A stretch of DNA of 64,000 nucleotides, taken from positions 57,785,001 to 57,849,000 of the forward strand of contig NC_133026.1 in assembly GCF_048771995.1 (NCBI RefSeq), read 5' to 3'. This DNA is from Taeniopygia guttata. Taxonomy: Eukaryota > Chordata > Aves > Passeriformes > Estrildidae. Under the pieces are notes generated by a model. The model made no database searches, had not been told where the DNA came from, and was given only the letters and a program-made list of their open reading frames with translations. Numbering within the stretch: the first letter of the stretch is position 1; every line of letters begins with the position of its first letter. The position numbers were made by a program, and so were the translations under genes. Of the stretch, positions 13,153 through 22,452 are shown piece by piece.

Positions 13153-14520
13153 CCAGTGGAAACAAGATTGGGTGACATGGGAGGAATACAGTGATGCTGC
13201 TCACCTCTGTAGGGAGAAAATTCATGTGACCAAAGATCAACTGGTATTATTGGAAAACACCTGAAGGACAATGCAGTGATCAGTCACAGCTACCACAGCT
13301 TCATGAGGGGAAGGTCTTATTTGTCAGACTTATTTTCCTTTTAGTATAAATAGCCCACCTAGCTGACCAAGGAAGCAAGTATTGTGATCTCTTTGAATTT
13401 CAGCAAAAGCTTTTGATAATGTCTCTCACAGTATCCATCTGGACAGCATGTCTAGCACACAGGTGGATAAACACACGATGAGATGTGTAAAAAACTGGCT
13501 CACAGGTTGAGCACAAAGGGGAATTGTAATGAATGAGGTGACATCAAACTGACAACCTGGGCTGACAACCAGACGGACAAGGGCTCCATCCTTGGCCCTG
13601 TGCTTTTCAATATCTACATAAATGATTTGGACATAAGACTTGAAGGAATACTAAATAATTTTATAATTTATACTTACTCAGGAACATTAAGTAAGTAATA
13701 CTAAGCCAATGACATTAAATTGGAGAAGGTCTGCAGAGAGGCCTCAACAAATCATAGGGCTGTGCAATCACCCATATGAAGTTTAATGAATACAAGTGCC
13801 AGTTTCTGCACCTGGGACAAGGCATCCCTGAATGTCCACACAGACATGAGAGGCTGGGAAGCAGTATTGCAGAAACACAACTGAGGGTCTTGGCCAATTC
13901 CAAGTTGAATCTGAGCCAGCAGTGCCCTGGCAGCCAGGAGGGCCAACCCTGTCCTGGGGGGCATCACCAGCCCAGGACACCACCAGGCAAGGGAAAGGAT
14001 TGTCTCTCTCTGCTCTGCACTGGGGCAGCCTCACCATGAGTGCTGCATAAAGAAGGATATAACTATTAAAAAGCATCCAGAGGAGAGCTAAAATGATTGT
14101 GAAGGGCCTTGAGGGGAAACCATATGAGGAGGAGCTGAGGTCACTTGTTCTGTTCAGCCTGGAGAAGAGGAGACTGAGAGGAGACCTCACTGCAGTTACA
14201 ACTTCCCTGTGGAGGGAGGAGGAGGGGCAGACACTGATCTCTTCTCTGTGGTGACCAGTGACACAACCCAAGGGATTGGCATGAAGCTGTGTAAGGGGTG
14301 ATTTACATTGGATATTAGGAATAAATTCTTCACCCAGAGGGTGTTTGGGCACTGGAACAGGCTCCCCAGGGAAGGGGTCACAGCACTGACAGAGTTCAAA
14401 AAGCATTTGGCCAATGACCTCAGACACAAAGTGTGAAGGGCTTTCCTGTGTAGGACCAGGAGTTGGACTTGATGATACTTGTGGATCCCTTACTACACAG
14501 GAAATTCTATGATTCTATAA
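13153..14520 (+). mobile_element. CR1 LINE, main body and 3' end
   Basis: The text resumes exactly where the CR1 left off before the LTR, in the same frame: WKQDWVTWEEY then CREKI matches the CR1 ORF2 linker. After about 13265 several hundred bases of the standard element are missing, and RT-domain text follows ('cttcatgaggggaaggtc', 'tttcagcaaaagcttttgataatgtctctcacag', 'ggctccatccttggcc', 'ttctgcacctgggacaaggc'). Next comes the C-terminal region ('ttctgttcagcctggagaag', 'ggcactggaacaggctcccc'), and the CR1 tail ATTCTATGATTCTATA lies at 14504-14519. Frameshifts and stops make it inactive. Long minus-strand frames here are antisense shadows. Confidence 0.95.
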
Positions 14521-14870
14521 AATAAAATGAAACAAAACAAAAGAGAAAAAGGAAGATATCTTAATTGACCAAAGATTTAGACAGTTTTTAATCAGATGTT
14601 CATTTAAGTGATATAGAACAAGACAATACACTTAAACTGTTGTCGTGAAAAGGTTTTACAAAGAGGGTTAAGTCACTGTCACAGGTATACTGACCAATAC
14701 TATTCAGTTAGAGAAATAAAATGAAAACCTCTCTCTACTCAAATGTAAATCAACAAAAATGGAAGAAGGGAACATAAAAAATGACTTAGTCATAAATGAA
14801 TAATGTTAAATCAATACCACAGAGGTGGTCTATGCATATTTTTCTTTAAAGGAAAAATTCTGTTACTGTG
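14521..14870. other. Spacer between CR1 and LTR, nothing recognised
   Basis: AT-rich sequence with no supported feature. Confidence 0.5.
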
Positions 14871-15059
14871 TGTTATGGTTTGATATGGGAAAAGAATTTT
14901 TTTGGAAGGAAGAGGTTGATTTAGTTAGGGGTTAGGTTTGGATATTGATACTTGGGGTGACTAATTGAAGGTGGACATGCTTCTGAGAATACAGAGGGGT
15001 TAAAAGCAGAATTTTTAAGAGAACTTGCTCTCTCTGGTTTTGGTTATTGGAAGGTACAG

Positions 15060-15095
15060 ACCTCCCCCGCCCAGCCTGGGCTGGGTGGGGGAGGT
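15060..15095 (+). other. 17-bp GC-rich hairpin in the LTR
   Basis: Left arm 15060-15076 and right arm 15079-15095 are complementary, with a 2-base loop (TG). The only non-Watson-Crick pair is G15069-T15086, which would be G·U in RNA. The arms are mostly C on the left and G on the right. Confidence 0.9.
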
Positions 15096-15173
15096 TGAGC
15101 TATGTGGCTTGTAGAAAGGGTAAGAGATAGAGAGTTTGTAGACACTTGGGAGTTTACTGGCAGAGGAGAAGGA

Positions 15174-15197
15174 GGGGTGGGGGGGTGGGGGGTGGGG
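15174..15197 (+). other. G-quadruplex motif
   Basis: Runs of 4, 7, 6 and 4 guanines separated by single T bases. Short loops and long runs make this close to an ideal intramolecular G-quadruplex. It lies about 80 bases after the hairpin in the same LTR. Confidence 0.9.
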
Positions 15198-16171
15198 AAA
15201 GATGCTTAGTGTGGGAGATGGGAGACAGAGTTTTAGGCCATATTTCAGCTGTCCAGGGAGTCTGGGAATTTTAACCCTTTTCTGTAAAATTAAAGCTTTA
15301 TAAAATATTACTCCTCCTCAATTTGAAAGAAAGAGAGACAGCCTGAGACTTCAGATGTTCAAAGAAGAAGGTTGGGGGGAGATAATAGAGTAACTTTTGG
15401 CTAGACTCTTCTTATTAACCATAGACTGAACCACTCCTTCTTTCAAGAGGGACTACATTTTAGGAAAATGCACTAGCAAGCCAAGAGACCTTCTTCAGCA
15501 ACTACCAGTTCAGGAATAAACAAAAAAAGCTGAAGAGAGTGTGAAGATGCCCTCCGTCTTCAGAGAAGAAGAGAAAGTGACCTCTGTTCTTAATAAACCC
15601 TTGGTCCCAGGGGGAAATGGGGGAGACAGTAGTCCCAAAATAAAACACTAGACTCTTGTTCCTATTAGTCCTTGGCAAAGCATCCTTAAAGAAGCCCTAT
15701 AAGCAGTCTCTGTCCATGCACAGTAGTAAGAGCACTATAACATAGAGAAGAGAGTGTCACACTGGCCGGTGTGTCTGAGTAGTGCCATGTATGACATGGA
15801 GACACAAGAAGTGGCAGCTGTGTTTCCTGGGAGTCTATGGTGCAAGGGGGACTCCTCTCTTCCCCGATAGACTCAGTATTAATTATATTGAAGGGTAAAA
15901 ACTGAATTAAAGATCTAAATGGGTCTCGCTGTAGTTTGTTGGAGTTGGGTGGTGAGAGGAGGAATGTTTTAGAAGGTTTTCATTTTGAATTTTGTGTAGG
16001 GCTTTTTTTCCTTTTTTTTCTTTTATAATATTAGTAATAGTGTAATAAAGCTTTTCCTTTGTTATTAAGTTTGGCCTGCTTTGCTCTGTTCTCGATCACA
16101 TTTCACAGCATTCAATTAATAGGTTGAATTTTCATAGGGTGCTGGCATTGTGCCAGTGTCAAACCATGACA

Positions 16172-18217
16172 CTGATACCTCTCAAAACCTCTGCTTTCTC
16201 AGAAACTGGATCTTTTTTCTGATCGATGGTAAAGGTCTGGAAAAGTCTTTTTCATATGAATGACAGTTTGGAAATCCTACACAGATGGAATATTTACTCC
16301 AGTAGATGTTTTTTGCTATAACTCTATTTTTTTTTTTTACTGTATTTTGCATAACCATTGTAATTGCATCACAGCTGTGTGTATAAATAAGAATTTCAAG
16401 CAGTTTTAATGTTTTGCAGATGAACTTCAGAGAGCTATTTGCATCTCTGGCAATAGCTCTTTTCAGGCATAAACACTACTTTCTGAGCTGGAAAATAATA
16501 AAATCATATTCTGCTGTTTCATTGAAAACTATTAACAAAGCTGATCCTCTTACTGGTCACAGTACTTTCCTTCTAGTCATTCCATTGCCTGGGAAAGCAT
16601 TCAAAATGTATGGATTGCCTTTAGATCATTTTACACCTGAGCCATGACTGTCTGGGTTGACTGTCAGTGTCATTCTTCTCTCTTTCCATTTTGTCACTTA
16701 TGTAATAGAAGAAAATTAAAGTAATTATAATTAGACTGACAGTAAAACTGCAAACTATGCCCTGGAGTATCTGCTCCTGTGCCCAACCTCTGGCCAAAGG
16801 GTCGTGTGAGTTGCTAGTAAATTAACCAAAGCAATGTTCAAGAGCATCCTGCCTGCAGCACCTGCCTATAACTGTGTTCTGTTATGGAGAGAGGGACCAC
16901 TAGTAGAAAAATTCATGCTGTAGAAATTTTTGGGAAATCCACAAAAGAATCTTTTGAATCTTCTTTGACTTTTTACACTGTGTGAATTTTAGGGTATGAA
17001 AACCTGTGTTATAAGCGTGCAAAAATAAAATTATGAAATATAGTAATAAAACATCCTTTGGAAGGTCTCTTTACTCTGGAACTTTACTTGTTTTTAAGTG
17101 TCGTCCCTAGCCATATGGTGAAAGCAAAGTGAGGAGGAGAAAATTTTGTCCAGAATGAAGTTCACTGTTTTAGGTTGAGAATAACTATTTTGGGTTTAAG
17201 ACTGGTGATAAAATCAAATTTAAAGCAAGGAGACTGGATAATGGAAGTGAAAGTGACAGCAGCTGAAGCAGGAGGAAAAGCCTGAAAATTTCAAGTGCTG
17301 AAAATCATTTGTGTGAGAAGACCTGGGTAACTTTTCCTCTAGAATATTATGCAAACTGACACACACTCAGCTTGATTGTAGAGACTTGGTAATACCTGTA
17401 ATTCAATACTTATACCATGGGTAGGAACTGAGCCAAGTTTGAAAAAGTGTTTATAAATTTACTAGTCTTTGAAAATGTGCAAATGTGTAGATAATATGTC
17501 TGAAAGTACCGAGCAAATAAAAATTGCATCCTAATGCTAAGTAGGTGTTCTAGCCCTAGCTCTTGTTAACCTAGTATTTTTTTTTTTTTTGAGGGATAAA
17601 AGGTGTTTGAGACAAGCTCCAGTGTATGAACAGTATTTTGGATACTGTGAGATACCTGTCATTACTCTACAGTAAAATCTGATATAGATTATAGCAAACT
17701 AAAACAATATTGGCGTATTTAAGCAAGAAGATGGTATCTGAGTCTAAAATAAGAAAATTGCGAATTTTTTGTCAAGGATAAGTTGGAAATTAGCACAATT
17801 ATTTAAGAGTTTATTTTGATTCTACTTTGAGATATTAATTTTCTGGTTTTAATTACGTTATGGTTGTATTGCTGAATTCAGTTTTTGTCACACAAAGTGA
17901 TAAAGTTAGTCAGGTACAGTCTTTGTGCTTGGTAAATCTGTTCAGACTGATTCCTTGCCTTTCACATGCCTAGAAATTTTGAGGGCACCTGTGATCTTGG
18001 GAATGGACGAGTGGCTGACTTCAGTTTCCCACATCTTTCTCTATGCTCTCTCTGGGAACACAAAATTCATATTTTTCTAGTTGATTTTTCTAACTCTGAG
18101 AACTTCTGATCACTGCTGTCTTTCCAAGTTGGGGAAGCATCTTTATGATGACTTTAGCCATGTTACTCTGTAATGCTGAATATTTGGTTAGAAACTCTGG
18201 ACCTGCACATGTTCATC
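16172..18217. other. Unique DNA, nothing recognised
   Basis: AT-rich sequence; short chance frames only. Confidence 0.5.
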
Positions 18218-19850
18218 TTATTCAAGCAGCCCCTGACTAAACTTTTTTCTAATCACACCCTTCATCTCCAAGCTCCGCTGCCAAGCATATGGACTTAGGA
18301 CACCAACTTGCCACTGAAAACCTACAGGGAGAAGAGAGGCCAAATGCAGCAGTCTTTGTTTCATTATTAGAATACCCACCACACTACTCAGCCAAAGCTT
18401 TTCTTGGCTTTCCTTTTGCGTCAGTGTACACCAGTGTCTTCCCATTGGCCCTCACTTATCCTTCCAATTTTCACTCCAGTGAAGCATTGGCCTTTCAAAT
18501 GCTCCTTGAGTTCTTCTTTGTAATATATATATGGTTATCTACACTTCTTTGAGCCTCTCTCCTTGCATTTGGGCTTAGTTGGGGTTCTTTAGCCTGTCTG
18601 GAGACTTTCTACTATGACTGCTCATTTTATTGCACTTAGATCATTTGATTCAACACTTGACTCACTTTTTTGGATAATCTTTGTGCTTTAAGGAAGCTAC
18701 CCTTGAAGATCAATCAGACTTCATGGGCTCCTCGATCTTCTATGCAACTTTTGAAATCCTGCCAGCAGTTCATTGAACAGACTGAAAACAGTTCTGAAGT
18801 CTGAATATTCTCTTGCTGCTTGCTTCCCTGCCTGTTCTCCTGCTGCTTGCTTCCCTGCCTCACCTCAAGATCTTTAATTCTTCAATCTACAGGGTACAGC
18901 AGCATAGATTGTCAGTGACTATCATATCCCTAAACAGTTCTTGCTATGTAGTAGAGCACCTTCCTGGCTGGTCTATCCCCTAAGTTTTGGGGAAAAAATA
19001 GCACACTTCTAAGATTTTATAGATTAGGTGTGTTTCAGAGTGCTGGTTTTTCAGTAGATATCAATTGGTAAAATTTTTCTAGGAGAATGAGGATTTGTGA
19101 CTGGAGCATCTTCTGGCTGCCTGGATGATGCTTAGTATATTTTGAATAATGCTCGATCAATTTTTTCTACTTTTTGGTAGCTGCCACAGTCATTCCTTAA
19201 TAGATCACTTTGATCTTTTACAGTTCCTGTTTCAGATTATCATTCTGTATGAGAGCTCTATGTGTTCTTTTTTGTTCCTTTATGTAGAATGAAATCATTT
19301 TTCTTCCCTTTTTCCTGAAAACCATGTATCCATCTGTCTCACATCTCCATTCATAAAAAATGATCTCATCTTTCTTTTCTGATTTGTTGCCCCCTTTTTG
19401 TCAGGTATCACAGGTTCCTTGACAGCAGTCTGCTCTTTGAAGATCATTATGGTTTTTTAGAAGCCAAAATGTTTTTGTAGCTTGAGAACAATGGATTCAC
19501 TGACGGGATATATGTGTCCCTCCTGTAGCCTTTCTCCTTGATTTGGCTGGTATTCTCCCAGAGGTGCCTATCCTCTTCACCTGAGTCCTCAGAGACAAAT
19601 CATCACTGATCTTTGATTATCTTTGATCTCATTGTCCCTAATAAGTGTTTTTTGTTCTTAGGTGGTTGTAACAATGAGCAACAAGGAGCAGTAACTCAAG
19701 AGCTAGATGAGTTCCAGCAGTCTCTGCAAGGTTGAGGATCCACTCCCTGAGCAAGTGCTGAGCCTCTTTCAAACAGCAAGTTTGTTTGGAAGGCAGGTTT
19801 GAGTGCAAGGTTGCACTTTGTTCTATATTCTGACTTACAGCCATTTAAAA
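18218..19850 (-). pseudogene. Possible decayed coding relic, unidentified
   Basis: The minus strand is purine-rich, and pieces of it read like a Lys/Glu/Gln-rich protein when frames are changed. Near 19590-19450 one frame reads EDSGEEDRHLWE and later YIPSVNPLFSSYKN. Near 19450-19290 another frame reads KRKMRSFFMNGDVRQMDTWF, and 18862-18810 encodes the block RQGSKQQEN twice. Many stops and frameshifts separate these pieces. No intron signals or poly-A tail were found that would prove a processed copy. I do not recognise the protein, and purine-rich DNA can open such frames by chance. Confidence 0.25.
18812..18862. repeat. Direct duplication, about 29-bp period
   Basis: TGCTGCTTGCTTCCCTGCCT occurs twice, about 29 bases apart, and only twice. 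Confidence 0.8.
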
Positions 19851-20724
19851 AAAAAAAAAGTACATATTCTAATTATGAGAAAACATTTTTTCACTCATTT
19901 TATTGAAAATAAACCCATTTTGAAAATCTAATTTCTTCTTGTAACCCTCGCTCAAATAGAGATTTTATTCTTTCCTACTTCTCCCCTTCAGGAACTGAAT
20001 GGTCTCATTCACATGTTTGGAGAATTCTCTGAGAACTGCTATATGAAAATAGCTTCTGAGGAGAGTTGAATTACTTCTTCAGGTGCACTGTTCATATGCC
20101 ATTAGTGCAGCCAAGATGTTATCTCAGACATTTCAGAGATTGCTGCTTCAGTTCAAGACCCGTAAAATGTAATGGCTATTCTTTTTTGGAACCTTTCACT
20201 TTATTGCAGCTTGTATAACTGTATGAAATGTATAGCTTATTTTCTGGCACTTCAGTAATGTGCAGCTTGCCCTAGAAGTTTGGATTAAAAGGTAATTTCA
20301 GGCCTAACGAATATGAAGGGCCAGTTTTTGTGATTCATATTGGCCCAGTCTTCTTCTTGATGTTGGTGGATGCTTAGAGAGATAAAAGAACTGGAATTTT
20401 AGACCTGATGCTGCTTATCCATCTGTATTTGAATATTTCCATTTAAATAAGAGGGCCTTCAATCTATTTAGATTAGGTAGCAGGATAACTGGACTGAACT
20501 TCTATGCCTATGGAGCTTTGGATTCTCTGCATTAGGAAAACATCTGGTTCTTTAGCAGCTGAAGTATAGACTTGGTTTCTTATATTTGGGAATCAGCTTC
20601 AGGAATTTAAGCTCTGATCCTAAGAGGATCGCTTAAGAAGTGATAAAAGAAAAGCGAGTAGAAAGTCTTTAAAATGAAATTTTTAATGGGAAGGACTAGA
20701 ATATTGAAATACTCCATCGACTGA
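19851..20724. other. Unique DNA, nothing recognised
   Basis: No supported gene or repeat. Confidence 0.5.
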
Positions 20725-21115
20725 AAAATGATGTCCTGGAGGTCAGTAGTGGGGCCGATACTGTTTAGCCTCCCACACAGACAGTGGGATAAGGGCACCC
20801 TCAGCAAGTTCACTAACACCAAATTCTGTAGGCAGTGAACATGCTGGAGGGAAGGAACACCATCCAGAGGGACCTGGACAGGTTCATTAAACCTTGTAAA
20901 GTTCATCAAAGTAAATTTCAAGATTCTACACCTGGGACATTCCATGGCACACCTACAGGTTGGGCAGAGAAATGAGAGCCACCCTCAATGAGAGTTGAGA
21001 GTGCTGCTTGATCATGAACCACCAGTGTGAGCTCATAGCCCACATAGGGAGGGCTGAGACTAGATGACCTTTAAGGTCCATACCAACCCCTTAACATTCA
21101 GTGACACTATGATGC
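20725..21115 (+). mobile_element. CR1 LINE fragment
   Basis: Begins in the RT domain with 'ggtcagtagtggggccgatactg' (usual 'ctcagtactggggccagtcctg'). It then has 'caccctcagcaagttcactaacaccaa', the segment encoding the region after the RT catalytic FADD, and 'ccagagggacctggacaggtt'. It jumps to the 3' end 'gggctgagactagatgacctttaaggtcc' and a degraded tail. Old and internally deleted. Confidence 0.85.
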
Positions 21116-21820
21116 TCATTTTGCAGTAACTGAAAGCCTTGCTCAGGTTTTTCTGAGCTGACTTAAAGGGGACTGCTTCGTTAAGTGATTAAAAATCAGA
21201 AAATAAGATCTCAAAGCAAGTATTTCAAGAACTGAATTTATTATTCACCCTTTTCTTTCCTATTAGAGGAAATGAAGGACAACTATCCTATGTTCTGGAA
21301 TTTTACTCCTGTGTTTGCGACTGGGATTTGTCTCAATACCTTTAATCAAAAAATGTCCATCTATCCAGCTATACAGAACTATTTTGATCTTCTCCACACA
21401 CTGATTTATATTCCAGCTGCACAACATTCCTCCTACCAGCTTTATATGAATGTAAGAATGCTGTTGTAGAAACACTTTTTCCTGTTCTTATGCTAAGCTA
21501 TGCCTGTGAGCTGAACCAGATCCCCTCTAGATGAAAAAGATCATTTTTGCAAACATCCTGCAAGAACCAGCCAGGCTTCCCCATTGTTCACTTAAAAATA
21601 TTGTGAGGAAGAATTATGAATAGACAAGCGCTTGAAATCCACAGACTTATAAATGGGAAGTGAGTGCCAGGACTTACATATGTGAGAAAGGAACTGTTAC
21701 GAGTCCTGGTAGACTCATAGGAGGTAGGAGATGAAGGATGAGTCCAGTGTTCAGAATATTGATTCTTTATGTAGACAGAACAAAATTCCTGGGATTGTTC
21801 AGCATTTTCTTATAGAGTTG
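21116..21820. other. Unique DNA, nothing recognised
   Basis: No supported gene. Two short opposite-strand frames near 21263-21475 overlap each other and lack any motif. Confidence 0.5.
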
Positions 21821-22342
21821 TGTAGGTTTTGACAGGGATTATTTTCTTTGTAGTGGCTGGTATGGAGCCATGTTTTGGGTTTGTGCTGAACACTGTTGAT
21901 AGCACAAGAATGTTTTTGGTATTGTTGGGCAGTGCTCACAGAGAGTTACGGCTTTTTCTGCTCCTCACACTGCCTCACCAGTGAAGAGGCTGGGGGTACA
22001 TGGAAATTCAGAAGGAGACATAGGACAGCTAACCCTGACTAACAAAAGGATATTCCATTCCATATGGCACTGTGTTCAGCATACACAGCTGGGGGAAGAG
22101 GAAAGTGGAGGGGACACATGCAGAGTTCGTGATGTTTGTCTTCCCAAGTTACCATGATGTGTGATGCAGCCCTGCTTTCCTGGGTATGGCTGGACACCTC
22201 TCTACCCTTGGGAAGTGGTAAATGAATTAACTGCTTTGGTTTACTTGTGCTTGCAGATTTTGCTTTTTCTATTTAACTTTTGTCTCAATCTACAAATCTC
22301 ACTTTTGCTCTTCCTATGCTTTACCCATCCCACTGCGGAGTA
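21821..22342 (+). mobile_element. LTR family A, 3' end replaced by a microsatellite
   Basis: Starts near TGTAGGTTTTGACAGGGA (family form TGTCCTGGTTTCGGCTGGGA). It continues with 'gtagtggctggtatggagccatg', 'gggcagtgctcacagagagt', 'ctgactaacaaaaggatattcc', 'cagctgggggaagagg', 'gtttgtcttcccaagttacc' and 'cctgggtatggctggacacc', all in family order. It stops at CCCATCCCACTGCGGAG, just where the family has a GAGTGAGCGAG stretch. From there GTGA repeats take over, and the terminal GGTTAAACCAC end is missing. Confidence 0.85.
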
Positions 22343-22378
22343 GTGAGTGAGTGAGTGAGTGAGTGAGTGAGTGAGTGA
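22343..22378. repeat. (GTGA)9 microsatellite
   Basis: Nine perfect GTGA units directly at the broken end of the LTR. Confidence 0.97.
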
Positions 22379-22381
22379 GAA

Positions 22382-22452
22382 GAATAGGAATAGGAATAGG
22401 AATAGGAATAGGAATAGGAATAGGAATAGGAATAGGAATAGGAATAGGAATA
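22382..22452. repeat. (AATAGG) hexanucleotide array, about 12 copies
   Basis: About 71 bases of perfect AATAGG units, separated from the GTGA array by a few bases. The Ser-Tyr repeat encoded on the minus strand is an artefact. Confidence 0.97.

Larger units (their letters stand above)
14871..16171 (+). mobile_element. Solo LTR, about 1.3 kb, with 13-bp terminal inverted repeats
   Basis: Starts TGTTATGGTTTGA (14871) and ends TCAAACCATGACA (16171), inverted repeats matching at 12 of 13 positions. An AATAAA at 16044-16049, followed by a T-rich stretch and about 120 bases to the end, sets plus orientation. The end section ('agtttggcctgct...', 'gtgctggcattgtgccagtgtc') resembles passerine ERVL-like LTRs. 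Flanks are CTGTG on the left and CTGAT on the right, so a target duplication is only partly visible (CTG). Unusually long for an LTR, so it may contain a further insertion. No retroviral genes adjoin it. Confidence 0.85.

Noticed and set aside
13783..14427. Longest reading frame in the window (214 codons, minus strand)
   Set aside because: It is antisense to the CR1 body and 3' end, whose plus-strand text is clear.
22343..22452. Possible CRISPR-like or regulatory repeat array
   Set aside because: Units are 4 and 6 bases with no spacers: ordinary microsatellites.
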